This document shows positions 8,205 through 16,972 of a stretch of DNA of 64,000 nucleotides, piece after piece. Made by a program: the position numbers and the translations under genes. The notes below the pieces were generated by a model. The model was given only the letters and a program-made list of their open reading frames with translations. It had not been told where the DNA came from and made no database searches. The stretch spans positions 1,922,001-1,986,000 of the forward strand of contig NZ_CP011502.1 in NCBI RefSeq assembly GCF_001509405.1. Direction: 5' to 3'. The DNA comes from Aeromicrobium erythreum. GTDB taxonomy: Bacteria > Actinomycetota > Actinomycetes > Propionibacteriales > Nocardioidaceae. Each line of letters starts with the position of its first letter. Position 1 is the first letter of the stretch.

Positions 8205-9686
8205 GTGGACGACGTCAGCGGGACGGCAGCGGTCGGCGAGGACCTCGCCGGCCGGCTCGTCGCGTTCGCGACCGCCCTGCGCTCGAAGGGCATGCAGGTG
8301 GGCACCAGCGAGGTCGTCGACGCCGGACAGGTGGCGACGGTGCTCGGTCTCGAGGACCGGGCGCTCCTGCGCGAGGGCCTGGCATCCGCGCTGGTGCGCC
8401 GCGGTGGTCAGCGCGAGGTCTTCGACATGACCTTCGACCTGTTCTTCCCCACGGGCGTCGGCGCGTCGGCGAGCGTCGCCGAGCACGACGGGCCGCTCGA
8501 CACCGAGGACCTGCGCGACCTGCTGGTCATGGCCCTGGCGGACGGCGACCTGCGCACGCTCGAGCAGCTCGCCGAGCTGGCCGTCGACGCGCTGGGCACG
8601 GTGGGAACGCCCGGGACGGGCAGCACGGGCTGGTCGGCGTTCCAGACCCTCGACAGGATGGCTCCGCAGACGGCGATCGCCCGCGCCCTCGCCCTGCGCG
8701 GCGCCGGCGGCGAGGGCGCGTCAGGCCAGGGCCAGGGTGGCTCGGGGCCAGGTCGAGGGCCCGGCGGTGCCCAGGGTCCTGCCGCGCAGTCCGGCGACGG
8801 GGACGTCGACGCCACGCCGTTCACCGACCGCCTGGAGCGTGACGAGGTCCGGCGGCTCGTGGAGGCGTTCCGCCAGATGGTGGCGTCCGAGGCTCGACGT
8901 CGGACCGCGGAGTCGCGCGGGCGCGACACGATCCTGCGGCACGCCGTGCGCAGCACGAGCGAGCACGTCGACTTCCTGAGCGCCAACCGTCAGCAGCTCG
9001 AGGAGCTGCGGGTGGCGGTCGGTCCGCTGTCGCGTCGGCTCGCGACCCGGCTGTCGGCCCGACGACGCGCGTCGCAGCGCGGACGGATCGACGTCCGCCG
9101 GACGATGCGCAAGGCGCTGTCGACCGGTGGCGTCCCGATCGTGCCCGTCCACGCCCGGCCGCACCCGGGACGACCGGAGCTGGTGCTGCTGTGCGACGTG
9201 TCGGGGTCGGTGGCGGGGTTCTCGGCGTTCACGATGCTGCTCGTCCGTGCGTTGAGCGACCAGTTCAGCAAGGTGCGCGTGTTCGCCTTCGTGAACGCCA
9301 CTGCGGAGGTGACCGACATCGTCAAGGACGGGGGCGACCTGGCGGCGCGCATCGCGGCCGAGGCGCGCGTGACCTCCTGGCACGGCTCGAGCGACTACGG
9401 CGAGGCGTTCGCGGACTTCGCCGAGCACCACCTCGACGCCGTCGGTCCGCGGACGAGCGTGCTGGTGCTGGGCGACGCGCGGAACAACAACCAGCCCCTC
9501 GGCCTGCCCGCGCTCGCTGCGGTGGCGGACCGCGCGCGCCGCACGTTCTGGCTGAACCCCGAGCACCCGACCCGGTGGGGTCTCGGCGACTCCGTGGCAC
9601 CCGAGTACGCCCAGGTCGTGCCCATGCACGCCTGCAGCACCATCGCCCAGCTCGAGGCCTTCGTCGGCCGTCTGCTCCCGACCTGA
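8205..9686 (+). CDS. VWA domain-containing CoxE-like protein
   Basis: 493 residues. The C-terminal half is a von Willebrand A domain with a metal-dependent adhesion site, DVSGS beginning at about residue 331, and a later SSDYGEAF. The N-terminal part is helical, and residues about 165-200 are a Gly/Gln-rich linker. It is the usual partner of MoxR ATPases (coxD-coxE order). The GTG start is eight bases after the moxR stop, so they form one operon, ended by the strong hairpin just downstream. Confidence 0.85.
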   Translation: MDDVSGTAAVGEDLAGRLVAFATALRSKGMQVGTSEVVDAGQVATVLGLEDRALLREGLASALVRRGGQREVFDMTFDLFFPTGVGASASVAEHDGPLDTEDLRDLLVMALADGDLRTLEQLAELAVDALGTVGTPGTGSTGWSAFQTLDRMAPQTAIARALALRGAGGEGASGQGQGGSGPGRGPGGAQGPAAQSGDGDVDATPFTDRLERDEVRRLVEAFRQMVASEARRRTAESRGRDTILRHAVRSTSEHVDFLSANRQQLEELRVAVGPLSRRLATRLSARRRASQRGRIDVRRTMRKALSTGGVPIVPVHARPHPGRPELVLLCDVSGSVAGFSAFTMLLVRALSDQFSKVRVFAFVNATAEVTDIVKDGGDLAARIAAEARVTSWHGSSDYGEAFADFAEHHLDAVGPRTSVLVLGDARNNNQPLGLPALAAVADRARRTFWLNPEHPTRWGLGDSVAPEYAQVVPMHACSTIAQLEAFVGRLLPT

Positions 9687-9691
9687 GCGGG

Positions 9692-9735
9692 TGTCCCGGG
9701 GCCTTCGCCCGCAGGTCCCGGACGGCCCCGGGACA
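9692..9735 (+). terminator. strong hairpin ending the moxR-coxE operon
   Basis: TGTCCCGGGGCC (9692-9703) pairs perfectly with GGCCCCGGGACA (9724-9735), six bases after the CoxE stop. There is no T-tract, as usual in this genome, so termination is inferred from position and stem strength. Confidence 0.6.
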
Positions 9736-9780
9736 TTGTCCCGAAGATTCTCAATTTAAATCAGGACCAAAGTCCCGACC
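9730..9780 (+). promoter_or_regulatory. two GGGAC-GTCC palindromes before the first GH16 gene (DosR-like box)
   Basis: GGGACATTGTCCC (9730-9742) and, within 9761-9780, CAGGACCAAAGTCCCGAC, whose reverse strand reads TCGGGACTTTGGTCCTGA. The second resembles the DosR/DevR consensus (GGGAC-T-W-W-A-GTCC) and is 16/18 identical to a site in the same orientation before the second GH16 gene. An A/T-rich TTTAAAT lies just upstream. It could be an operator or a short 5' RNA hairpin. Confidence 0.45.
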
Positions 9781-9864
9781 TGTGGTTGAGTTCGTCCCAC
9801 GAGCAGCGTCGCGGACGGGAGACCGCGTGCTGCGCCAGGGAGAAGAACACCAAGGTGGCACGTC

Positions 9865-11892
9865 ATGGGAGAACGCACCATCGCCCCCGGGGGGTGGGTG
9901 CCGCGCATCGGCATCCACCTCCTGTCGGGGGTGCTCGTGGTCGGCGCGATGGCCGCTCCGGCCTCCGCCGCGCTCGCTGGAGCCCCCGCGCGCTCGCTCG
10001 ACCCGGGGCCGGCCACCGCGACGACCGCCTCGGCCACGACCTCCCCCACGACAGCGCAGGTCCTGCGCAACCACGACTTCGCCGCGGGCCGTGCGTCGTG
10101 GCACCCCGGCGACCGTGCCCGTCTCGCGGTCCAGCAGCGCTCGTCACGCCGTGCGCTCGTCGTCAAGAACCACTCACGCCGCACCCGTGACGTCGCGGCA
10201 CAGAGCAGCTCCAGCCTGCTGGCCTTCCCCGCGGGTACCCGGGTCACGGTCACGGCGCCGATGGCCTCGGGCCTGCGCGGCGGCCGGCTGGCCCTGCGGG
10301 TCACCGAGCGACGCCCGTCGGGCGCGACCCGTATCGTCACCGGGCGCGCCGTGCCCGGCAGCTGGAGGTACCGCACCGTCTCCACCACCCTGACCATCGC
10401 GCACGAGGGCAGCCGGATCGCCGTACGCCCGGTGCACACCCGCACGCGCGGGCACGCGCGCTTCTTCGTCCGGCCGGTGCGCGTGCGCGCGGTGCTGCCG
10501 CCGGGCCGTGCCGGCGAGTGGGTGCCCAACAGCACCTGCCGCTCCGGCGCACTCGGCTGGACGACGTCGCCGAACGCCTTGCTCTCCGGCGTCGACGCGC
10601 CCGAGCGCGTCTGCCAGCTGCGCGCCAGCGGGAGCGGGAACCTCACGGCCACCTCGCGTCGGTCGGGCGACCGCCTGGAAGCCGGCTCGCTCGTGCACGT
10701 CGCGAGCCAGGTGTCGACGGTGGGCGGCGCGCGTCCCGTGCGCCTGACCCTGCAGGAGGTGGCGACCGACGGCAGCGTCGTCCAGTCGTTCAGCGGCTCC
10801 CGCGACGCCGTGACCGACTGGGCCTGGCTGGGCGCGCAGCTGCGCACCGAGCGCTCCGGCAGTCGCATCCGGGTCGTCTACCGCGGCGACGGCCTCGCGC
10901 GCGGCGCCGCCCTCCGGTTCCGCGGTGCGGACGTGACGGTGACGTCGCCGTCGACACCGGCCCCCCAGCCGACGCCGTCCGAGCCGACGCCCACGCAGCC
11001 GACCCCCACGGACCCGGGCCCGACGCCCGAGCCCACGACGCCCACGCCGACGGCGAGCCCGACCCCGACGCCTGAGCCCACGCCGCCGGGCAGCACCACC
11101 CGGACCTGCGACGACCTGAACTCGCCGCAGCGCCGCACGCTGAGCTTCGCCGACGAGTTCGACGGGACGGGCCTCGACACCACCAAGTGGCGGGTCCGCG
11201 ACCGGACGCACCTCTCCTTCGACGCGGCGTACGTGACGAAGGACGCGGTCGACGTGTCCGACGGGACACTCACGATCGAGGGACGTCGCCGCTCGACGCC
11301 GGCGTCGGTCTCCAGCGGTGTCCGGGAGCGGTGGTACGACACGGGCTACCTCGACACCGTCGGGAAGTTCTCCCAGAAGTACGGACGCTGGGAGATGCGG
11401 GCCAAGCTGCCGACGTCGCGCGCGATGACCCGCGGCGTCTGGCCGGCCTTCTGGCTGCGCGGTGACCGCACCAACGGCGAGATCGACGTCATGGAGGCCT
11501 ACGGCGGCGAGTCGACACAGCGCTGGAACCCTGCCGGCTCCTACACGACGACGCTGTGGGAGGACACCAACCTGGGCAAGCAGCGCGGCGAGTGGTACTC
11601 GTGGGCGCACCAGAACTGGGCGACGCGGACGCCCGGCGTGTACGAGGGCTTCCACACCTACGGCTTCAACTGGACGCCGGACTGCATGCAGTTCACCTAC
11701 GACGACCAGGTGCTGTCGACGATCCCGATCGAGCAGGTGCCGTGGGCCCGCACGGCCTTCGACAGCCCGTTCAACATCCGGCTCAACATGCAGGTGGGCT
11801 CGTCCTACTGGGGCATGCCCGACCAGCAGCACACCAAGGACGCCTTCGACTACGTCGTCGACAGCGTCAGGGTGTACCGCGTGAATCCGTGA
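9865..11892 (+). CDS. secreted glycoside hydrolase family 16 beta-glucanase
   Basis: A 675-residue exported protein. An N-terminal signal sequence ends near AAPASAA (about residues 30-36). Residues about 55-370 form two beta-rich, carbohydrate-binding-like modules separated by basic segments; about 370-413 is a Pro/Thr linker; about 420-673 is a GH16 domain. The catalytic motif E-I-D-V-M-E (Glu539, Asp541, Glu544) is intact, so it should cleave beta-1,3 or mixed-linkage glucans. An AAGGTGG element precedes the ATG after a ~90-base leader. It overlaps the GGDEF gene by four bases, linking glucan cutting to c-di-GMP signalling. Confidence 0.85.
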   Translation: MGERTIAPGGWVPRIGIHLLSGVLVVGAMAAPASAALAGAPARSLDPGPATATTASATTSPTTAQVLRNHDFAAGRASWHPGDRARLAVQQRSSRRALVVKNHSRRTRDVAAQSSSSLLAFPAGTRVTVTAPMASGLRGGRLALRVTERRPSGATRIVTGRAVPGSWRYRTVSTTLTIAHEGSRIAVRPVHTRTRGHARFFVRPVRVRAVLPPGRAGEWVPNSTCRSGALGWTTSPNALLSGVDAPERVCQLRASGSGNLTATSRRSGDRLEAGSLVHVASQVSTVGGARPVRLTLQEVATDGSVVQSFSGSRDAVTDWAWLGAQLRTERSGSRIRVVYRGDGLARGAALRFRGADVTVTSPSTPAPQPTPSEPTPTQPTPTDPGPTPEPTTPTPTASPTPTPEPTPPGSTTRTCDDLNSPQRRTLSFADEFDGTGLDTTKWRVRDRTHLSFDAAYVTKDAVDVSDGTLTIEGRRRSTPASVSSGVRERWYDTGYLDTVGKFSQKYGRWEMRAKLPTSRAMTRGVWPAFWLRGDRTNGEIDVMEAYGGESTQRWNPAGSYTTTLWEDTNLGKQRGEWYSWAHQNWATRTPGVYEGFHTYGFNWTPDCMQFTYDDQVLSTIPIEQVPWARTAFDSPFNIRLNMQVGSSYWGMPDQQHTKDAFDYVVDSVRVYRVNP

Positions 11893-12968
11893 GGGCGCGC
11901 GACGGACGATCGGGGGGAGCGACAGGAGGACGGCCGGCGGAACGACCGCCGTGGCGGCGTCCTGGCGCATGGGACCTGCGGGTCTGGCACGTCTGCGGCG
12001 CGGTGGCGGTGTTCGTCGAGTCGGTGGTGCTGGCGGTGACGGCCGCGACGAGCACACCGCCCGGCAGCCCGACACCGGTGGCCCTGCTCGTCGCTCCCCC
12101 GCTCGCCGCGCTGGTGCTGATGGTCTGCCTCCGGTCCGGCTGCTGGCGGCGTCGATCCACGCTGCTGCTGTGGCCTGCGGCCGTGTGCGTGCTGTACGGC
12201 CTCGTCGGGGTCGACACGCCCGCCGCTGCGCGCCTGGTGCCGGGGCTGATCAGCATGGCGTTCGTGTTCGCGGGGCTCACGCAGCCGCCGTGGCGCTCGC
12301 TGTGGCTGCTGGTCCCGGCCGTGCCTGCGTTCGTCGTCGCGTGGGGCGGGCTGGAGGGACCTGTGCTGCAGCGGACCACGGCGACGGCCGTCATGTGGGT
12401 GATCGTCGCCGAGCTGCCCGCGCGCCTCATCACGCACCTGAACGAGCAGCGGGCGGAGCTGGAGCGCCTGGCGCGGACCGACCCGCTCACCGGCGTGCTC
12501 AACCGGCGCGACCTCGTGTGTCGCCTCGAGGCGTCGTCGGGGCGCTCCACCGTGTCCGTGATCGACGTCGACGGTTTCAAGCGGTTCAACGACACGCACG
12601 GCCACGTCGCCGGTGACGACCTCCTGCGCAGGCTGGGTGCGCTGCTGGCCTGCAGCGTCCACGGCTCCGGCGACGTCTTCCGCACGGGCGGTGACGAGTT
12701 CGTGCTGGTTCTCGACGAGGACGAGGCGTCGGCCCGGCGCCGGCTCGAGGAGCTGCGCCGGTGGTGGGCGGCCACCGAGCAGGTGACGCTCAGCATGGGC
12801 GTCGCACCCGGCGGCCCCGAGGGGCTACGGCACGCCGACCTCGACATGTATGGCGACAAGCGTCTGCGGCGGGCGGCCGAGCAGGTCACGGAGTCGCCGC
12901 CCCCGCCCCGACACTCCCCCGGCGGGTCCTCGCCCGACGCCTCCGAGGCCGAGGGCGCGTCCGGCTGA
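11889..12968 (+). CDS. membrane diguanylate cyclase (GGDEF domain)
   Basis: About 359 residues: five to six hydrophobic helices in the first 190 residues, then a GGDEF domain starting at ARTDPLTGVLNRR, with the active-site GGDEF at about 267-271 and the phosphate-binding DVDGFKRFND. It should synthesise c-di-GMP at the membrane. The C-terminus is a Pro/Ser-rich tail. The GTG at 11889 overlaps the GH16 stop (GTGA), the style of coupling used elsewhere here; there is no better start before the first helix. No inhibitory RxxD site is evident. Confidence 0.8.
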   Translation: MRARDGRSGGATGGRPAERPPWRRPGAWDLRVWHVCGAVAVFVESVVLAVTAATSTPPGSPTPVALLVAPPLAALVLMVCLRSGCWRRRSTLLLWPAAVCVLYGLVGVDTPAAARLVPGLISMAFVFAGLTQPPWRSLWLLVPAVPAFVVAWGGLEGPVLQRTTATAVMWVIVAELPARLITHLNEQRAELERLARTDPLTGVLNRRDLVCRLEASSGRSTVSVIDVDGFKRFNDTHGHVAGDDLLRRLGALLACSVHGSGDVFRTGGDEFVLVLDEDEASARRRLEELRRWWAATEQVTLSMGVAPGGPEGLRHADLDMYGDKRLRRAAEQVTESPPPPRHSPGGSSPDASEAEGASG

Positions 12969-13014
12969 CAGGGCTGCTCTTCGCCACCGCGGCGCTGGGC
13001 CCAGGATGGTGGCC

Positions 13015-13653
13015 ATGACTCGTGTCGAGCGCTGGGAACGTCGCGCAGAGGTCCCGCTGCTGTTGCTGTCCCTGGCCTTCCTGGTCGCCTACGCCTGGCC
13101 GGTCCTGGACCCGCGCCTGGACCGGGGGTGGCGGGAGTTCTTCGAGACCGTGTCTTGGACGGTCTGGGCCGCGTTCGCCCTCGACTTCGTCGTGCGGCTG
13201 GGGCTCGCCGACGACCGGAGGGACTACGCGGTGCGTCACTGGTACGACGTCGCACTCATCGCGGTGCCGATGCTCCGCCCGCTGCGGCTGCTGCGCCTCG
13301 TGGCCCTGCTGCGGATCCTCGACCGGTCCGCCGCGGGGAGCCTGGCCGGCCGCACGCTGGTCTACGTGTCGGGGGCCGCCGTCGCGTCGGTCGGCCTCGC
13401 CTCGCTCGCCGTCCTCCAGGCCGAGCGCGACGCGCCCGACGCGACCATCACGTCCTTCGGCGACGCGCTCTGGTGGGCGTGCGTGACCGTCACGACCGTC
13501 GGCTACGGCGACTACTCCCCCGTCACGACGCAGGGTCGTGTCATCGCCGTCGTGCTCATGGTCGTCGGCATCGGCGTGGTCGGCTCGGTCACCGCGTCGG
13601 TGGCCACGGCGATGCTCGCCCGCGCGGAGCGGGAGCGCCGCACGTCAGGGTGA
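13015..13653 (+). CDS. voltage-gated-type potassium channel
   Basis: 212 residues with the layout of a bacterial six-helix K+ channel: helices S1-S3, an S4-like repeat of Arg every third residue (RPLRLLRLVALLRILDR), S5, the selectivity filter TTVGYGD and S6 with conserved Gly. No C-terminal RCK or cyclic-nucleotide domain follows. An in-frame ATG at 13006 is an alternative start; CAGGAT lies seven bases before 13015. It begins about 46 bases after the GGDEF gene and ends before a bidirectional terminator. Confidence 0.9.
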   Translation: MTRVERWERRAEVPLLLLSLAFLVAYAWPVLDPRLDRGWREFFETVSWTVWAAFALDFVVRLGLADDRRDYAVRHWYDVALIAVPMLRPLRLLRLVALLRILDRSAAGSLAGRTLVYVSGAAVASVGLASLAVLQAERDAPDATITSFGDALWWACVTVTTVGYGDYSPVTTQGRVIAVVLMVVGIGVVGSVTASVATAMLARAERERRTSG

Positions 13654-13716
13654 TCGCGCGCAGAGACCCGCGCCCGGACGTGCGGGGTCGCACCGGCAGG
13701 CCACCAGGAACGACAA

Positions 13717-13746
13717 GAGGAGACCGGCCTCGCGGCCGGTCTCCTC
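13717..13746. terminator. bidirectional terminator between the K+ channel and tRNA-Leu
   Basis: GAGGAGACCGGCC (13717-13729) and its exact complement GGCCGGTCTCCTC (13734-13746) form a 13-bp stem with loop TCGC. It lies just past the tRNA 3' end on the minus strand and past the channel gene on the plus strand. Confidence 0.75.
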
Positions 13747-13750
13747 AACG

Positions 13751-13836
13751 TGTCCGAGGGGGGACTTGAACCCCCATGCCCGTAACCGGGCACTAGCACC
13801 TCAAGCTAGCGCGTCTACCTATTCCGCCACCCGGAC
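13751..13836 (-). tRNA. tRNA-Leu (anticodon GAG)
   Basis: Read on the minus strand, the 86 bases fold as a class II tRNA: acceptor GTCCGGG pairs with CTCGGAC, D-arm GGCGGAATAGGTAGACGC, anticodon stem-loop CTAGC-TTGAGGT-GCTAG giving anticodon GAG, a long variable arm (GTGCCCGGTTACGGGCAT) and a T-arm with GGTTCAAGTCC. The 3' CCA is not encoded. It reads CUC/CUU leucine codons. Confidence 0.95.
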
Positions 13837-13914
13837 GTGGACCTCGTAGAGGTCCGTGGTGCAGTCAGGAACTGTACCAGGGGTGCTGCGCGACCCGCGC
13901 ACCCCACCCCCTGC

Positions 13915-15201
13915 TCAGACGAGGTGGCTGAGGGTGTGGATCACGAGGCCGGCCAGGCCACCGACGACGGTCCCGTTGATGCGGATGAACTGCAGGTCGC
14001 GCCCGACGTGCAGCTCGACCTTGCGCGCGGTCTCCACGCCGTCCCAGCGGTCGACGGTGGCCGAGATGATCGTGGCCACCTCAGACCCGTAGTGCTCGAC
14101 GAGGTAGGCGCCGGCGTCGGCGACGACCCGGTCGCCACGGGCCTGCAGCTCGGTGTCGTGCTGCAGCCGGTCGGCCAGCGCGTGCAGCTCCTGCAGCGCA
14201 CGGCGGCGCAGCATGCCGTCCTCGTCCTGGAGGGTCTCGACCAGCGCGCGGCGCAGGGCGTCCCAGATCGCCACGCCCGTCGTCGTGACCTGGGGCTGGT
14301 TCAGCATGCGGCTCTTGAGCCGCTCGAAGCGCTCCTGCGTGGCCTCGTCGGACTGCAGGTCGTCGACGAGACGACCGAGCCAGCCGTCGAGCGCCCGGCG
14401 GGCGCGGTGCTCGGGCTGGTCACGGATCTCCTGCACCCAGGTGACCGCCTCGAGGTGCAGCCGCGAGCCGACCCGCTCGTCGACCCACTGCGGCGTCCAC
14501 CAGGGGGCACGCTCCCCCACCAGCGCCATCACCTCGTCCTCGTTCTCGAGCAACCACGCGTGCAGCTCGTCGAGCACCAGGTCGACCATGCCGACGTGCG
14601 CCCGCTCGGCGAGCACGTCGCCGAGCAGCTTGCCGGCCACCGGCGCGAGCGGCTCCTCCACGAGCCGCGGCACGATGGCGTCGCGCACGAGGGCGGCGAC
14701 GTCGTCGCGCTTGACGCGGGTGAGCGCGTGCGCGGTGATCTTGGACCCCTCACGCACGAGCCGCTCGGCGTGGTCGCCCTCGGCGAGCCAGACGCCCGCA
14801 CGCCGCGTGAGCTCGGCGGAGTCGAGCCGCTCCTTCACGACCTCCGGGCGCAGGAAGTTCTCGGTCACGAACTCCTGCAGGCTGGCGCCGAGCGAGGCCT
14901 TGCGGCGCGGGATGATCGCGGTGTGCGGGATGGGTAGCCCGAGCGGGTGCCGGAACAGCGCCGTGACCGCGAACCAGTCGGCGATCGCGCCGACCATGGC
15001 GGCCTCGGCCGCGGCGTTGACGTAGCCCCACGCGCCGCCCTGCTCACGGGTCAGGAGGAACACGACGGCCGCGACGACGAGCAGCGACGTGGCCACGACG
15101 CGCATGCGGCGCAGGCCACGGCGACGGGCCTCGTCGGCGGCCGGGTCGGACGACAGGGCGGGGCCGGCAGCGGCGTTGCGCTCGGTCACGGAGGTGCTCA
15201 C
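13915..15201 (-). CDS. DUF445 family membrane protein
   Basis: 428 residues. The DUF445 signature is clear: a first membrane helix after a basic segment (RRMRVVATSLL), then AAAEAAMVGAIADWFAVTALFRHPLG, IIPRRK and a long coiled region, closing with a second helix (VVGGLAGLVIHTLSHLV, preceded by FIRINGT). The family (YtpD/YheB-like) has no firm function but is linked to the envelope. The GTG start at 15201 is supported by TACGCT at six bases. It is monocistronic, facing the tRNA. Confidence 0.85.
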   Translation of the reverse strand: MSTSVTERNAAAGPALSSDPAADEARRRGLRRMRVVATSLLVVAAVVFLLTREQGGAWGYVNAAAEAAMVGAIADWFAVTALFRHPLGLPIPHTAIIPRRKASLGASLQEFVTENFLRPEVVKERLDSAELTRRAGVWLAEGDHAERLVREGSKITAHALTRVKRDDVAALVRDAIVPRLVEEPLAPVAGKLLGDVLAERAHVGMVDLVLDELHAWLLENEDEVMALVGERAPWWTPQWVDERVGSRLHLEAVTWVQEIRDQPEHRARRALDGWLGRLVDDLQSDEATQERFERLKSRMLNQPQVTTTGVAIWDALRRALVETLQDEDGMLRRRALQELHALADRLQHDTELQARGDRVVADAGAYLVEHYGSEVATIISATVDRWDGVETARKVELHVGRDLQFIRINGTVVGGLAGLVIHTLSHLV

Positions 15202-15275
15202 GGCCCGAGCGTAGGTGAGTCCGGGCGGCTCGGCTGCGCAGCGCCGACGTGACGTCCGCTGCGTAGACTCCGCGC

Positions 15276-16205
15276 ATGAGCTTCAACGAGGACGCCCGCC
15301 TCGACACGAGCCAGGTCACCGGCGGTCGCGTGCGCGGCGGCGCCGTGGTCGGCGGCGGTCGCGTGCGCGGCGGCGCCGTGGTCGGCGGCGGCATCGGCGC
15401 CCTCGTCGTCACGCTCGTCGCCCTCTTTCTCGACATCGACCCGGGTGAGCTCACCGGGGGCCAGAACCCGTTCGACACGAGCCAGGTGCAGACCGCGGGC
15501 GAGGACTCCACCGTCGACCTCAGCCAGTGCCGCACCGGCGCCGACGCCAACCGCGACGACGTCTGCCGCGTCGTCGGCACCGTCAACAGCGTGCAGGACT
15601 ACTGGACCGACGCCCTGCCCGCCGACGTCGGCCGCCAGTACCGCCCGGCCCGCACGGTCGTCTTCTCCGGCGCGACGCAGTCGGCCTGCGGCACCGCCTC
15701 GAGCAGCACGGGGCCGTTCTACTGCCCGTCGGACGAGCGCATCTACATCGACACCGGCTTCTTCGACCTGCTCTCGAGCCGCTACGGGGCCGACGGCGGC
15801 GCGCTCGCGCAGGAGTACGTCGTCGCCCACGAGTACGGGCACCACGTCCAGCAGATCCTCGGGATCCTCGGCCGCGCGCAGTCCGGCAGCGGCGCGACCG
15901 GTGGTGGCGTGCGCGTGGAGCTGATGGCCGACTGCCTCGCCGGTGTCTGGGCGCACCATGCCGCCACGACGCAGGACGCGAACGGGACCACGCTGCTGGA
16001 GCCCCTGACGCCGGCCGACGTCCGCTCGGCCCTCTCGGCCGCGGCCGCGGTGGGTGACGACCACATCCAGGCCTCGGCCGGGGCCACGGTCGACCCCGAC
16101 ACCTGGACGCACGGCTCGAGCGAGCAGCGCCAGCGCTGGTTCCTCACCGGCTACGACGGCGGCAGCGCCGACCAGTGCGACACGTTCGCCACGAACGACC
16201 TGTGA
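15276..16205 (+). CDS. neutral zinc metallopeptidase (YpfJ family), membrane-anchored
   Basis: 309 residues: a Gly/Arg-rich cytoplasmic lead, one membrane helix (about 38-53) and an extracellular domain carrying H185-E-Y-G-H189-H (HExxH zinc site) and the downstream Glu in ELMADCLAGVW. Six Cys residues suggest disulfides outside the cell. The DNA at 15323-15388 is a perfect 33-bp tandem duplication that doubles GRVRGGAVVGG in the lead. TAGACT stands six bases before the ATG. It overlaps the CPBP gene and begins a three-gene operon. Confidence 0.9.
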   Translation: MSFNEDARLDTSQVTGGRVRGGAVVGGGRVRGGAVVGGGIGALVVTLVALFLDIDPGELTGGQNPFDTSQVQTAGEDSTVDLSQCRTGADANRDDVCRVVGTVNSVQDYWTDALPADVGRQYRPARTVVFSGATQSACGTASSSTGPFYCPSDERIYIDTGFFDLLSSRYGADGGALAQEYVVAHEYGHHVQQILGILGRAQSGSGATGGGVRVELMADCLAGVWAHHAATTQDANGTTLLEPLTPADVRSALSAAAAVGDDHIQASAGATVDPDTWTHGSSEQRQRWFLTGYDGGSADQCDTFATNDL

Positions 16206-16972
16206 GCGTCCCTGCCACGGGCGCGGCGGCCCCGGACGGCCGTCGGCTGCGCCTGGAGGTCTGGCTCGTCCTCGGCGTGTCGCTCGGCCAGTCGGCCGTC
16301 TACGCCGCGCTCAGCCTGCTCGCCGCACTCACCCGCGGCCCGCTGCGCGACGCCACCGCGACCCTCAACGCCTCGCGCAGCGACCGCGAGTGGCTCGACG
16401 TCACCTACCAGCTGCTGGGCATCGGCTTCGCGCTCGTGCCCGTCGGCCTCGCGCTGTTCCTGCTGGCCGGCGACGGCCCCGGCGTCCTGCGCCGTCTCGG
16501 GCTCACCGGAGCGGGACGTCTGCGGACCGTCCTGGAGGGGGTCGGCCTCACCGCCCTCATCGGCCTGCCCGGCATCGGCGTCTACGTCGCCGGCCGGGCC
16601 CTCGGCGTCACGGCCGACGTGGTCACCGTGCCCCAGCAGGTCTACTGGTGGACGGCCCTGGTCCTCGTGCTCGCCGCGTTCCAGAACGGCGTGCTCGAGG
16701 AGGTCGTGATGATCGGCTACCTCTTCACCCGACTGCGTCAGATCGGGTGGAGCACCCCGACGATCATCGTCTCCAGCGCCCTGCTGCGGGGCAGCTACCA
16801 CCTGTACCAGGGCTTCGGCCAGGCGCTCGGCAACGTGCTCATGGGGCTCGTGTTCGGCTACTGGTACCACCGCACCCGGCGGCTCGCGCCCCTCGTGGTG
16901 GCCCATACGCTGCTCGACGTGTTCGCGTTCGTCGGTGTCCTCGTCCTCGGCGACCGGCTGGGGCTGCGATGA
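16202..16972 (+). CDS. CPBP (Rce1-like) intramembrane protease family protein
   Basis: 256 residues with about seven to eight hydrophobic helices. The Rce1/CPBP motif 1 is present as LEEVVMIGYLFTRL; the usual EExxxR is altered, since Met/Ile-Gly stands where Arg is expected. Motif 2 is SSALLRGSYHLYQG with the His. The GTG overlaps the stop of the zinc peptidase (GTGA), and its own stop overlaps hrpA (ATGA). Roles in other bacteria include processing or self-immunity; the target here is unknown. Confidence 0.85.
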   Translation: MSVPATGAAAPDGRRLRLEVWLVLGVSLGQSAVYAALSLLAALTRGPLRDATATLNASRSDREWLDVTYQLLGIGFALVPVGLALFLLAGDGPGVLRRLGLTGAGRLRTVLEGVGLTALIGLPGIGVYVAGRALGVTADVVTVPQQVYWWTALVLVLAAFQNGVLEEVVMIGYLFTRLRQIGWSTPTIIVSSALLRGSYHLYQGFGQALGNVLMGLVFGYWYHRTRRLAPLVVAHTLLDVFAFVGVLVLGDRLGLR

